A DNA stretch of 25,623 nt. Origin: JAYEIA01 sp964472505. GTDB lineage: Bacteria > Bacteroidota > Bacteroidia > Bacteroidales > JAADGE01. A model generated the notes under the pieces. The model was not told the origin of the DNA and searched no databases. It was given only the letters and a program-made list of their open reading frames with translations. Position numbers and translations under genes: made by a program. Shown in pieces: positions 16,026 to 24,150 of the stretch (its first letter is position 1; every line of letters starts with the position of its first letter). The DNA lies in the NCBI GenBank assembly GCA_964472505.1, contig CAYYQW010000057.1:1-25623 (forward strand). The letters are read 5' to 3'.

Positions 16026-16042
16026 TGGGCCTTCGTGCTTTA

Positions 16043-17173
16043 TTAATCAAATTCTGTCAACCAAAATATAAATTCATCCCATGCTTGCTTTCTCGCACCA
16101 TTAGTATAGTTTATCAGACCTATTGTTTCTAATGACTCTGCAAACTGGTCGATAAATTCTTGTGACAAGCCTTCATCTTCAAGCATTTCATTAAATATTT
16201 CTGTTACTTCCGGCGACCAATCCACTAATTGGAAATTAAATGCCGCTTTGATTCTTTCTTCTTTTTTCATTTCGGTAAAGAATACTTCGAAAAATTTCCG
16301 CTGTATTTCCTGAGAACTGTTTAAAGTGGTATTTCCCGAATACATACCTAACTCTTGAATAACAATATTCTTCTCACCGGAAACATCCAGCATTCTCTGA
16401 ATGTCCGATTTAATTTCACTTTCAGTTTGAGCAACATAATAAAGCGGAGGTGTAAACTGAGATTTTGCACCATAAAAATTGAAGCAAGCAACATCGCATT
16501 CAGCAAGAATATCATAGATTCCCGGTTTATCTTCATCCAAACTACCTTCAGAAAAAGTAACCGTAACCGCCATATTTTCATTTATTTGGCGGATATGTTC
16601 TTTTATTTCTTGTAAAAATATCAGTATTTGATTATCAAGGCCGGGTACTTCTCCAAACGAATTTTCTGCTTCATTACTAATCGAGATAAGAAAACCATCA
16701 TACTCCGCCAACAATGGTATAACCCAATCCATTAAGTTTTTAAATCTTTGAATAAATATCGGATCATCAAAATCTTTGTCTTTTAAATCATCAGGGACTA
16801 CGGGTTCTCCACTGTCATAAGCTGAAATCAGAAGAAATATTTGAAGTCCTTCTGCTTTCATTTCCGTCAATTTTTGCTCAAAGTTGACTTTGTCATAGGT
16901 ATTTGGAGACGGTTCTAATTCCGGCCAGTCAATTTGCAGTCGCCCCACCGACATGCCTGCATTTATCGCTTCATCCCATCTTGCAGCCATGGAATCAGTT
17001 GTTGCAGGAGGGTTTGAAGGATTAAATCCTTGAATTGTACCAATTTTGTTATCGCTGTTTAAAAGGGGTAGCTTTCCTGCAATGCTGTCGATTTGGAGAT
17101 TTGTATCTTTCTCACACGCCCCGATAAACAATAAAAAAACTATTAGTATAAAACTAAATTTCATTTTTTCCAT
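16043..17173 (-). CDS. Glycoside-hydrolase-like TIM-barrel lipoprotein
   Basis: The 376-residue protein has a lipoprotein signal (IGAC, Cys20) followed by Glu-Lys-Asp. The fold reads as a clan GH-A type barrel: GRLQIDWPELEPSPNTYD (strand 2 region), LQIFLLISAY, FLISISNEAEN with Asn167-Glu168 as the probable acid/base, ACFNFYG, and NIVIQELGMYSG with Glu274 as the probable nucleophile, then AAFNFQLVDWS. The two carboxylates at the ends of strands 4 and 7 are the expected catalytic pair. Substrate and family number were not assigned; GH5-, GH39- and GH53-like enzymes share this plan. It follows the propeller lipoprotein gene on the same strand with 58 bp between, so the two are probably co-transcribed and act on the same glycan at the cell surface. 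Confidence 0.75.
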   Translation of the reverse strand: MEKMKFSFILIVFLLFIGACEKDTNLQIDSIAGKLPLLNSDNKIGTIQGFNPSNPPATTDSMAARWDEAINAGMSVGRLQIDWPELEPSPNTYDKVNFEQKLTEMKAEGLQIFLLISAYDSGEPVVPDDLKDKDFDDPIFIQRFKNLMDWVIPLLAEYDGFLISISNEAENSFGEVPGLDNQILIFLQEIKEHIRQINENMAVTVTFSEGSLDEDKPGIYDILAECDVACFNFYGAKSQFTPPLYYVAQTESEIKSDIQRMLDVSGEKNIVIQELGMYSGNTTLNSSQEIQRKFFEVFFTEMKKEERIKAAFNFQLVDWSPEVTEIFNEMLEDEGLSQEFIDQFAESLETIGLINYTNGARKQAWDEFIFWLTEFD

Positions 17174-17231
17174 ATCATTGTCCGTTAGTTAATGTTTCTG
17201 TCTTAGCATGAAGCACAACGTTTAGGAACAG

Positions 17232-18206
17232 TTATTCCTTTGTTGCCAACATAATCCAATATCCTTTTTGATAATCGGCTCCTGTATAACACAAATATTG
17301 TTCTCCCGTGCTTTCATCAATTGTTATCTGAGCTGCAATGATTTCATCTTTCTCATAAGGGGCTCCGGCTTGTTTCAAAATTGGCTCGCTGTCAGTATTC
17401 CATGGCCCAAACGGATGATTTGCCGTAGCGTAAAAAATGGCTTCCTTGTTTTCATAATCGCCGGTGCTTACTGCAATAAAACTTCCGTCGGGAGTTTTTG
17501 TTACTTGGCCTTCCATTCCTATTGGGGTATCAACCAATTGAAAATCTGTCCAGCTATGTCCTTCATCTGTTGATTTGGCTCCAATCATCCATACTTCCGT
17601 TACTTCGTTAGGATGAGCATTCCACCCGATAAAAACGATATATAATTCACCTTCATGTTCCACTATACTTGGCGATGTGATACAATAAACATCTTTTCCG
17701 GCAATTGTTCCTTTGGGTATTACGGGTTGTGGATGCTGATAGTATTCTCCTGTTAAAGCGTCTGCTTCTGCCAGAAAAATCTGAGACTCGTAGGTCTCTT
17801 CGCTTTCATAACCAATGTAGTAGATTTGGTGTTTACCTGTTGATGATTTCCTGTAAAATGCCGTCTCTTTGCATACATCCGTTCCGGCAGAATTGGGTTC
17901 ATAAAGCAGTGGTTTTACTTTTTCCCAATTAGTCCGTGAATTTCCGGTTGCGAGTTTAACAGAAACGATTTCATTAACATCTCCCGTATAAATCATTTTA
18001 AGCGATGAGTTCTCATCAAAAAACACATGAGCATCACTTGCTACTTCATAGTCGTACGGTACATTTAACACAGTATCACGAAAGACAGGATTATTTTCAA
18101 ATCTAATCCAACCATTAGATAGATTGTCCGGATCAGGTCCATTTTCTTTCTCACAGGATGAGAAAACGATTAAGGTGAAAAATAAATATTTGATTATTTG
18201 TTTCAT
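17232..18206 (-). CDS. Five-bladed propeller glycosidase-like lipoprotein
   Basis: The 324-residue protein has a lipoprotein signal (FSSC, Cys18) followed by Glu-Lys-Glu. Repeated segments such as LKMIYTGDVN, HQIYYIGYESEE, SPSIVEHEGELYIVFIG, KSTDEGHSWTDF (Asp box, 212-219) and GEQYLCYTGADYQKGYW fit the GH43/GH32/GH117-type five-bladed propeller. Acidic residues expected at the active site could not be assigned with confidence, so it may be an enzyme or a binding protein. The charged residues after Cys18 suggest surface display. It probably forms a two-gene operon with the TIM-barrel gene downstream. Its closest partner elsewhere in the window is the lipoprotein at 10306-11391. Confidence 0.75.
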   Translation of the reverse strand: MKQIIKYLFFTLIVFSSCEKENGPDPDNLSNGWIRFENNPVFRDTVLNVPYDYEVASDAHVFFDENSSLKMIYTGDVNEIVSVKLATGNSRTNWEKVKPLLYEPNSAGTDVCKETAFYRKSSTGKHQIYYIGYESEETYESQIFLAEADALTGEYYQHPQPVIPKGTIAGKDVYCITSPSIVEHEGELYIVFIGWNAHPNEVTEVWMIGAKSTDEGHSWTDFQLVDTPIGMEGQVTKTPDGSFIAVSTGDYENKEAIFYATANHPFGPWNTDSEPILKQAGAPYEKDEIIAAQITIDESTGEQYLCYTGADYQKGYWIMLATKE

Positions 18207-18251
18207 GCACTTTCGGGTTTTTGCTTACCGTTACTTATTTAGTGTCAAACA

Positions 18252-18309
18252 GAAAACGCCAATTTCTGAATTGTTTTTAAATTTTAAAAACTTTGAAATT
18301 GACGTTTTC
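18252..18309 (-). terminator. Long hairpin terminator after the 375-residue lipoprotein gene
   Basis: The arms GAAAACGCCAATTTC (18252-18266) and GAAATTGACGTTTTC (18295-18309) pair at 14 of 15 positions. An inner perfect dyad, GTTTTTAAA-T-TTTAAAAAC (18273-18291), extends the stem. It begins ten bases beyond the stop of the gene at 18319. On the minus strand the distal arm ends GTTTTCTGTTTG, a modest T-rich tail. It separates this gene from the propeller gene. Confidence 0.65.
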
Positions 18310-18318
18310 CGGTAATTA

Positions 18319-19446
18319 CTATTTAACCGTTTCTTCGGTTCTTTTAAATGTTACTTTTAAATTTGCTATGGAAAGCGGATTGTAAGGTGTAAGACTTTGG
18401 ATGCTTTCAGTCAGCTCGCTATAATCATCGGAAGGAGCCGTTCCCGAACCTACAAAACCATGTTGATTAAAAAATCCGGGTGCTTCGGTATTCTCCAGAT
18501 AAGTGGCCAGAGCAATATCATCAATTTCAGTTCCGTGTTCTTCAAAAAACCAAGTTTCTATCAAGTTTGTATATACATTATGAATTGAATAATCACCCAA
18601 AAGGACTTCTCGGCTGCTTTCATCCAACAAATAGGGCGGGAGGCCTACTTCGGCAGTTCCCAGTCTGCTTTTGTCGTTTCCGGCTGCGACAAAGGCCCAG
18701 TCAAAACCGGCTTCGCTTTCAAAGAATACTGCGTTGGGGTGCGCCGAGTTTCCGTAAACATCTACAACATCGCCGTTTTTGCCGACAAACATTTTCATGG
18801 ATGAAATGGCAAATACCATGGCTTCGGGAGTCAGTAAGTCGGAAATAGATACAATCATGGATTTTTCGTAACCGTATTCTCCCGCTTCGGAATAATCAAT
18901 GCGGAACATAGCTTTTGACCAACCTTCATCATCGTCGTTGCGGTTAATGTTTTCCGGTTTCAAAATGGCAATACCTTGCACGGGATTGTTATTCCAGAAA
19001 ACCTGCATGGCATAGCCGCCGTCTTCATCAGCTTCCGATTCCGCATCGGTTACCGTAAGTTCATACTGCCAAGTTTGGCCGTCGAATTCACTGTTTTCGA
19101 TAATTACCACATTTTTTGTGCGGCCGTCTTCATCGCTCACATAGGAGAAACTCATGGCTTGTCCCAAATTGTGTTGGCGAATGCTTTGTATGATTTCCTG
19201 AACCAATTCTGCCGCTTCTTCGCCCACTCCGATAAAGAGTCTGAGATGCGCATAAATCGCATCACCGCGGAGTTCGGTTACTTTGGCTGATTTCTGTTGG
19301 GTTTTTGATGTTAAAGATGAAGGAACATCTACTTTAAAGGTTTCCGGTAATGTATCCTGAACCAATTCGTCTTCTTTTTTATCGCAGCTTGTCAAAAGAA
19401 AAGCTGTTAATAAAAAACTTGCAAAAACTAAACGTAAGTATTTCAT
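18319..19446 (-). CDS. Lipoprotein of unknown function
   Basis: The 375-residue protein has a clear lipoprotein signal (LLTSC, Cys21) followed by Asp-Lys-Lys-Glu-Asp-Glu, a strongly charged stretch like known surface-export signals. The mature part is acidic and beta-rich. Notable segments are VTELRGDAIYAHLRLFIGVGEEAAELVQEIIQ, a helical region near residues 57-90, and later WQYELTVTDAESEADEDG, AMQVFWNNNPVQGIAILKP and FRIDYSEAGEYGYEKSM. I do not recognise the family. The gene is flanked by a hairpin terminator downstream and by a repeat-rich gap that it shares with the divergent sigma factor gene upstream. It could belong to the same signalling unit, but nothing shows this directly. Confidence 0.7.
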   Translation of the reverse strand: MKYLRLVFASFLLTAFLLTSCDKKEDELVQDTLPETFKVDVPSSLTSKTQQKSAKVTELRGDAIYAHLRLFIGVGEEAAELVQEIIQSIRQHNLGQAMSFSYVSDEDGRTKNVVIIENSEFDGQTWQYELTVTDAESEADEDGGYAMQVFWNNNPVQGIAILKPENINRNDDDEGWSKAMFRIDYSEAGEYGYEKSMIVSISDLLTPEAMVFAISSMKMFVGKNGDVVDVYGNSAHPNAVFFESEAGFDWAFVAAGNDKSRLGTAEVGLPPYLLDESSREVLLGDYSIHNVYTNLIETWFFEEHGTEIDDIALATYLENTEAPGFFNQHGFVGSGTAPSDDYSELTESIQSLTPYNPLSIANLKVTFKRTEETVK

Positions 19447-19581
19447 AATTTAAAAATTTAAGGGTTTAAAAAAATAATTTGCTCTTTGCCTTTAATACAC
19501 GACCGATTCATTTTACCCTGACAAAAATTTTTATTTTTTTAAATTTACATAGGTTTAATTCTACTTTGCGAATTTAAAAAG

Positions 19582-19626
19582 GCTCTGAAAGAGCGTAATA
19601 TATCAACATAGGGCAACGCCCTATGT
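19582..19626. repeat. Double-hairpin intergenic element
   Basis: The first hairpin is GCTCT-GAA-AGAGC (19582-19594). The second is ACATAGGGC-AAC-GCCCTATGT (19606-19626), a perfect nine-pair stem. The pattern CTGAAAGAGC...AGGGCAACGCCCT resembles a common dispersed element in Bacteroidota intergenic DNA. It lies between divergent genes and could also affect transcription. Confidence 0.65.
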
Positions 19627-19655
19627 AATGTAATCATCCGGGTCTGAAGCTTGTC

Positions 19656-19711
19656 TTACATCTTAATACTTACATCTTAATACTTACATCTCAATACTTA
19701 TATCTCAATAC
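19656..19711. repeat. 14-bp tandem repeat, four units, upstream of the sigma gene
   Basis: Four head-to-tail units follow each other without gaps: TTACATCTTAATAC twice, then TTACATCTCAATAC and TTATATCTCAATAC. The array ends seven bases before the -7 box of the sigma gene. A related array of about 2.5 units lies at 25585-25619. Confidence 0.95.
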
Positions 19712-19717
19712 TTTAAT

Positions 19718-19725
19718 TATATTTG
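19718..19725 (+). promoter_or_regulatory. -7 element of the sigma factor promoter
   Basis: TATATTTG fits TAnnTTTG. No TTTG lies 19-21 bases upstream; the tandem repeat occupies that position. Transcription would start near 19733, after the first possible ATG (19723). This favours the ATG at 19750 as the real start. Confidence 0.5.
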
Positions 19726-19749
19726 CAATACGGATACAGAATTTTTGCA

Positions 19750-20295
19750 ATGAAAATGACCGGTAAAGGCATAAAAGAAAAGGCTGAGTTTGAAAAGCTT
19801 TTTAAAGCGTATTTCAAAGCTTTGGTAAACTTTGCCAATAAATTTCTTAATGATCCGGATGCTTCCAAAGAAATTGTACATGATGTATTTGTGAATCTTT
19901 GGGAAAAAAGACACCGCATTGATCCCGAAAAATCCATAAAATCCTATTTATATACATCGGTCAATAATCGCAGTTTAAATTATATACGAGATCACAAAAA
20001 GTTTGTGAATAATGATATGCTTTTGTTGAACGAACATACGGTAGAGCAAAATGATCAATTTGCCGAAGCCGAAATTCAACGCATTATAAATTACAGCTTG
20101 GAAAGCCTGCCGCCTAAAACACGAAAAGTATTTGAAATGAGCCGAAACGAAGGCCTTAAATACCGTGAAATAGCCGAAGGTTTAAATATTTCGGAGAAAA
20201 CCGTGGAAACACACATGTCAAAAGCATTAAAAGTGCTTAGGAAAAATTTAAAAGCGTATCTGACGGTCTTTTTGTTAATACTTTTTAATTGGTAA
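19750..20295 (+). CDS. ECF sigma-70 factor (FecI-like)
   Basis: From ATG 19750 the protein has 181 residues; a start at 19723 would add nine but precedes the predicted transcription start. Region 2 is seen in FEKLFKAYFKALVNFANKF and ASKEIVHDVFVNLWEKR, and region 4 in LPPKTRKVFEMSRNEGLKYR plus EIAEGLNISEKTVETHMSKA. The end (AYLTVFLLILFNW) is hydrophobic, as in many Bacteroidota ECF factors. It should direct RNA polymerase to the downstream uptake genes when released by the FecR-like protein. A 256-bp gap separates it from that gene, so the anti-sigma gene may have its own promoter or be read through. Confidence 0.95.
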   Translation: MKMTGKGIKEKAEFEKLFKAYFKALVNFANKFLNDPDASKEIVHDVFVNLWEKRHRIDPEKSIKSYLYTSVNNRSLNYIRDHKKFVNNDMLLLNEHTVEQNDQFAEAEIQRIINYSLESLPPKTRKVFEMSRNEGLKYREIAEGLNISEKTVETHMSKALKVLRKNLKAYLTVFLLILFNW

Positions 20296-20551
20296 CATAA
20301 GTTTTGTTTAAAAAAAACAAGGGTAAATCGAATTTGATGTGTAATAAATATAGACAATCAATAGTGTTCTAAACAGATTTAGAGACAATGCCTGTTCCGA
20401 TTTATCGGAAGGGTCAGGGGGATTGACTTGTTTTTAATAATTAATAATCAAATGTTTACAGAAGTCTTTAGAACAGTCTTGACGGAAGCGTATAAACTTA
20501 AAATTAAGAACAAAAACACTTGTATTTGAAGAAATATTTACGATAATTAAA
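20296..20551. other. Gap between sigma and anti-sigma genes with repeats
   Basis: No gene is seen. Inverted repeats TGTTCTAAA (20365-20373) and TTTAGAACA (20467-20475) bracket about 93 bp. Within it are a TTCCGAT/ATCGGAA dyad (about 20395-20410) and GGGTCAGGGGGATT, a degenerate copy of the C-rich/G-rich element also found at 3158 and 25024. Confidence 0.5.
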
Positions 20552-21511
20552 ATGCCAAAAGAAGAAAACTATACGAACCTTATCATCAAGCATTTGACTG
20601 ATGAACTGAGCCCTTCCGAAACCGATGAGCTGGAACGGTGGTTGCAGGCTTCGGACAAGAACCTGGCGCTGTCGGATGATTATCGTAAGTTGTGGCAAAA
20701 GGCCGAAAATCAAATGCCCGTCGAAATACAAAGTATTGATACGGATGCGGAGTGGAGAGCGTTTGAACGCAAAGTGCTTAAACCCGGCAAGCGTAAATCC
20801 GATGCCGGAAAGAAAATCCTAAGAACGGCTTTGACTGCTGCCGCAAGTATCCTAATTGTTTGGGCTTTGATATTTTTCTTCAAAGATACAAAGGTAACGG
20901 TATTGGCCGAATCGGAAGTAAAAGAAGCTGCATTGCCCGATAATTCTAAAGTCATGGTGAATGTAGGGTCAAAAATTGAGTATCCCGAAAATTTCATAAA
21001 GAACCGAACGGTAGAGCTTTCGGGAGAAGCCTATTTCATTGCGGAATACGATGTCGATAATCCTTTCACGGTCAGAACTCCGGATTATGATGTAGTGGTT
21101 ACGGGAACCGAATTTTTTGTAAGTACCGTCGGAGCGTTTGAAGTGATTGTAAATGAGGGAAGTGTCAAGATTCAATCCCGAAAACAGGCGGCCGATACAT
21201 TGATTTTGAAATCCAATGAAAGAGCAATGCCCAATAAGGAGCAAGCATTGACAAAAGCCCCCAATGAAAGTCAAAATTTCTTGGCTTGGAAAACCGGAAA
21301 ACTGGTTTTTGATAATGACCAACTTTCGGAGATAGTTGCTGTTTTAGAGCGCACGTATAATGTAAGAATAGAAATCTCAAAACCCGAAAAAGGCCAATTG
21401 TACATGACTGTTTCTATTGATAATCAGAGTATTGAGTCAGTAATGACGGTAATTGAGGCTACCTTGGATGTGAGCATTACCAAAACGGATGATAAATATA
21501 TTATTTTTTAG
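20552..21511 (+). CDS. FecR-like anti-sigma factor
   Basis: The 319-residue protein has a cytoplasmic N-terminal part (about 1-85) of anti-sigma type, with ELSPSETDELERWLQASD and EWRAFERKV. One transmembrane helix follows (about 90-110, LTAAASILIVWALIFFF). The periplasmic FecR domain comes next (about 115-215), with ALPDNSKVMVNVGSKIEYP, RTVELSGEAYFIAEYD, VRTPDYDVVVTGTEF and IVNEGSVKIQ. The C-terminal ~70 residues (NQSIESVMTVIEATLDV) fit the DUF4974 domain. In this family the periplasmic part contacts the N-terminal signalling domain of the TonB receptor, and the cytoplasmic part holds or activates the sigma factor. The stop lies three bases before the receptor start, so these two genes are co-transcribed. 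Confidence 0.96.
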   Translation: MPKEENYTNLIIKHLTDELSPSETDELERWLQASDKNLALSDDYRKLWQKAENQMPVEIQSIDTDAEWRAFERKVLKPGKRKSDAGKKILRTALTAAASILIVWALIFFFKDTKVTVLAESEVKEAALPDNSKVMVNVGSKIEYPENFIKNRTVELSGEAYFIAEYDVDNPFTVRTPDYDVVVTGTEFFVSTVGAFEVIVNEGSVKIQSRKQAADTLILKSNERAMPNKEQALTKAPNESQNFLAWKTGKLVFDNDQLSEIVAVLERTYNVRIEISKPEKGQLYMTVSIDNQSIESVMTVIEATLDVSITKTDDKYIIF

Positions 21512-21514
21512 TAT

Positions 21515-24148
21515 ATGATAAGAACAATAAGCGCAATCTGTTTTATGGCTTCTGTGTTCTTTGCGCTTCACCCGGTTTATTCGCAAAGCAATTTGCAGGA
21601 AACAATTACAGTGGTTGCTAAAGACAAAAGCTTGAAAGAGGTTTTGGATGAGATTTCAAAAAAAGGAAATGTAAATTTTTCCTACAATCCTCGTGAAATT
21701 GACAACCGTAAAAAACTTTCTTTGGTAGCTCGTAATCGGACTGTGGAAAGTATTGTTGCTGTTTTGGCTAATGATTTGAGTTTGACTTACACGGTGCTTG
21801 AGAAACAAATAATCTTAAAGAAAAAAGCTCAGCCTACAGAAAAACCGCCCGAGAAAAAGGGGGAGCCCGCAGAAAGAAAAGTTACTTTGAGCGGCTACCT
21901 TAAAGATGCCGAAAACGGCGAGCTGCTCATCGGAGCAATTGTGCTTTTACGGAATGCCTCCTATACGAGAGCAACATCAACGAATGCCTATGGATTTTAC
22001 TCCATAAGTGTGCCGCCCGGACAATACCAACTCAGGTATTCTTTGTTGGGTTATGAAAAATTCAGCGAAACACTTTTCTTAAATAAAGACATACAGAAAT
22101 CCGCAGCTTTAAAGATGAATTTCAGAGAGTTGGAGATTGTTCTTGTAAGCGATGACAATCTGAATCCGCTCGGGAAAAACCATCCTCTGAGAGGCCAAAA
22201 ATTAAGTAATGCTCAGATGCAAATAACCCCTACGGCAGGCGGTGCCGGAGATGCCGTAAAGAGTTTGCAATCGGTTCCCGGTATCAGTTTCAACGGGGAA
22301 GCTTCGGTACAGTTTAACGTGCGCGGAGGCGGCAAAGGCCAAAATGCCGTTTTCATTGATGAAGCTCCGGTTTATAATCCGTCGCATTTGCTTGGCTTTT
22401 ATTCGGCCATAGCTCCGGATGCCGTGAATTCGCTTCGGGTGTATAAAAACGATTATCCGGTGCGTTACGGCGGTAGTTTATCATCAATTATTGATATACG
22501 AACCAAGGACGGCGACATGAAAAAATTTGGGTTTAGCGGTAATCTGAGTCCTTTACTTAGTTCGCTGAGTCTTGACGGCCCGATTATGAAAGAAAAATCA
22601 GCTTTTTTTACAAGTATTCGAAGCTCTCATATTAATTATTTGTACAAAGCGAATGTTCCGAATTTGAATATTGAGTTTTATGATTTTCACCTCAAATACA
22701 ATCATAAATTCAGTCGTGAGAATAGATTTTATACGGCTTTGTATTCCGGTGCCGATGAGCTGATATATGGTAATTCGGCTATGAGCTGGAAAAATAATAC
22801 CCTTACGTTTCGTTGGAATCACTTATTTTCGGATAAATTATTTCTAAACACCACACTGTATGGAGGTTCCTACAAATATTTTTTATTTTTTTCCTATTCG
22901 GATAATGTTTATTGGACCTCGGATATAAATCGGTTTTCTTTGAAATATGATTTTTCATTTTATCCGACTGAAGAACATACCGTTTACTTTGGCTTTGAAG
23001 GTTCTGTCAGGTCATTTAATCCGGGCAATTTGAATTATGAAAACCTGTTCTTAAATACGGTTCAAGCGTCTAATGTAATGGATAATACAAGTTATTTTGG
23101 AGGAATATATAAAATTGGCAATAGATTGTCTTTAAAATATGGTTTACGATTGATGAATTGGAATAATTTAGGGCCTGCAGTGGTTTACAGCTTTGATGAG
23201 AATAATGCGGTAAACGACACAAGCCGCTATATCGGCATGTATAATTCATTTGTAAAACTGCCGCCTCGTTTGTCGGCTTTGTATGCTTTTTCCGATAAAT
23301 TTTCCGTTTCATTGGCTTATAGCCGAAATATTCAATTTTTGCATTTAATTTCAAATTCGATAAGCCCTTTTACAAGCCCGGATGTATGGCTGCCGGCAAG
23401 TACCAACATAAAACCGCAGTCGTCAAACCAGACAGTTTTTAGTACTTTAGTGAGTTTTACGGAGTTGCAATTTCTTTCTGAACTGTATTATAAAAGCATG
23501 AACAACGGCATTGATTATTCAAACCGGCCGGCTGTTTTTCTTAATCCCTTAGTGGAAGGAGATTTATTGTTTGGAAAAACAAAGGCCTACGGAGCTGAAT
23601 TTTCTTTAAAGAAACCCAAAGGACGTTTTCGGTTTACAGTTAATTACAGCTATTCGCGAGCATTTAAAGTTACACCCGAAATTAACGGCGGACAAGCCTA
23701 TCCGGCCGTTTGGGATAAACCGCATAATTTTTATTCTGACTTTACTTTTGAGCTCAATGAAAGAACTGCATTGAATTTGAATTTTCAGTATGCTTCCGGA
23801 AATCGTTTTAGTTCACCAACGGCGGTTTATTATTACCAAAACCGGATGGTGCCTGTGTATGAAGAAAAAAATAATGACCGTTTGCCGGATTATCACCGAA
23901 TGGATTTTGCAATCAAACGCCGTTTGAATCGCAGCGGAGAAAAATCTTTTCAGCATTATGTGAAATTTACGGTTTACAATCTATATGCTCGCAATAATGT
24001 AATAGCCGTCAATTTTAATAAAACGGAAGATTCCGACGGTAATTATGTAATACCGTCTGACTTTATGAGAGAAAACGAGCTTATTCCGGTGTCAATTTCA
24101 TTGTTTGGCATGGTGCCTTCCGTAGTTTATGAATTCAAATTTCGATAG
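21515..24148 (+). CDS. TonB-dependent receptor with STN signalling domain
   Basis: The 877-residue protein has a signal peptide (about 1-23, ending VYSQ). An STN/secretin-like signalling domain follows (about 28-103), with ITVVAKDKSLKEVLDEIS and VESIVAVLANDLSL. Next come a Lys/Pro-rich linker (104-121), a carboxypeptidase-regulatory-like beta domain (122-200; GYLKDAENGELLIGAIV, SVPPGQYQLRYSLLGYE) and a plug (about 228-330; LSNAQMQITPTAGGAG, VQFNVRGGGKGQNAVFIDEA). The barrel runs to 877 and ends with VVYEFKFR. STN domains transmit receptor occupancy to FecR proteins, and the matching anti-sigma and sigma genes lie directly upstream. The partner is a DUF4249 lipoprotein rather than SusD, which argues against a classic glycan locus. 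The ligand is unknown. Confidence 0.95.
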   Translation: MIRTISAICFMASVFFALHPVYSQSNLQETITVVAKDKSLKEVLDEISKKGNVNFSYNPREIDNRKKLSLVARNRTVESIVAVLANDLSLTYTVLEKQIILKKKAQPTEKPPEKKGEPAERKVTLSGYLKDAENGELLIGAIVLLRNASYTRATSTNAYGFYSISVPPGQYQLRYSLLGYEKFSETLFLNKDIQKSAALKMNFRELEIVLVSDDNLNPLGKNHPLRGQKLSNAQMQITPTAGGAGDAVKSLQSVPGISFNGEASVQFNVRGGGKGQNAVFIDEAPVYNPSHLLGFYSAIAPDAVNSLRVYKNDYPVRYGGSLSSIIDIRTKDGDMKKFGFSGNLSPLLSSLSLDGPIMKEKSAFFTSIRSSHINYLYKANVPNLNIEFYDFHLKYNHKFSRENRFYTALYSGADELIYGNSAMSWKNNTLTFRWNHLFSDKLFLNTTLYGGSYKYFLFFSYSDNVYWTSDINRFSLKYDFSFYPTEEHTVYFGFEGSVRSFNPGNLNYENLFLNTVQASNVMDNTSYFGGIYKIGNRLSLKYGLRLMNWNNLGPAVVYSFDENNAVNDTSRYIGMYNSFVKLPPRLSALYAFSDKFSVSLAYSRNIQFLHLISNSISPFTSPDVWLPASTNIKPQSSNQTVFSTLVSFTELQFLSELYYKSMNNGIDYSNRPAVFLNPLVEGDLLFGKTKAYGAEFSLKKPKGRFRFTVNYSYSRAFKVTPEINGGQAYPAVWDKPHNFYSDFTFELNERTALNLNFQYASGNRFSSPTAVYYYQNRMVPVYEEKNNDRLPDYHRMDFAIKRRLNRSGEKSFQHYVKFTVYNLYARNNVIAVNFNKTEDSDGNYVIPSDFMRENELIPVSISLFGMVPSVVYEFKFR

Positions 24149-24150
24149 CC

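Noticed and set aside
19656..19711. Possible CRISPR array
   Set aside because: The units are contiguous 14-bp repeats without spacers and no cas gene is present.
19723..19749. Upstream ATG for the sigma factor
   Set aside because: It lies inside the -7 box and before the expected transcription start; the ATG at 19750 fits better.
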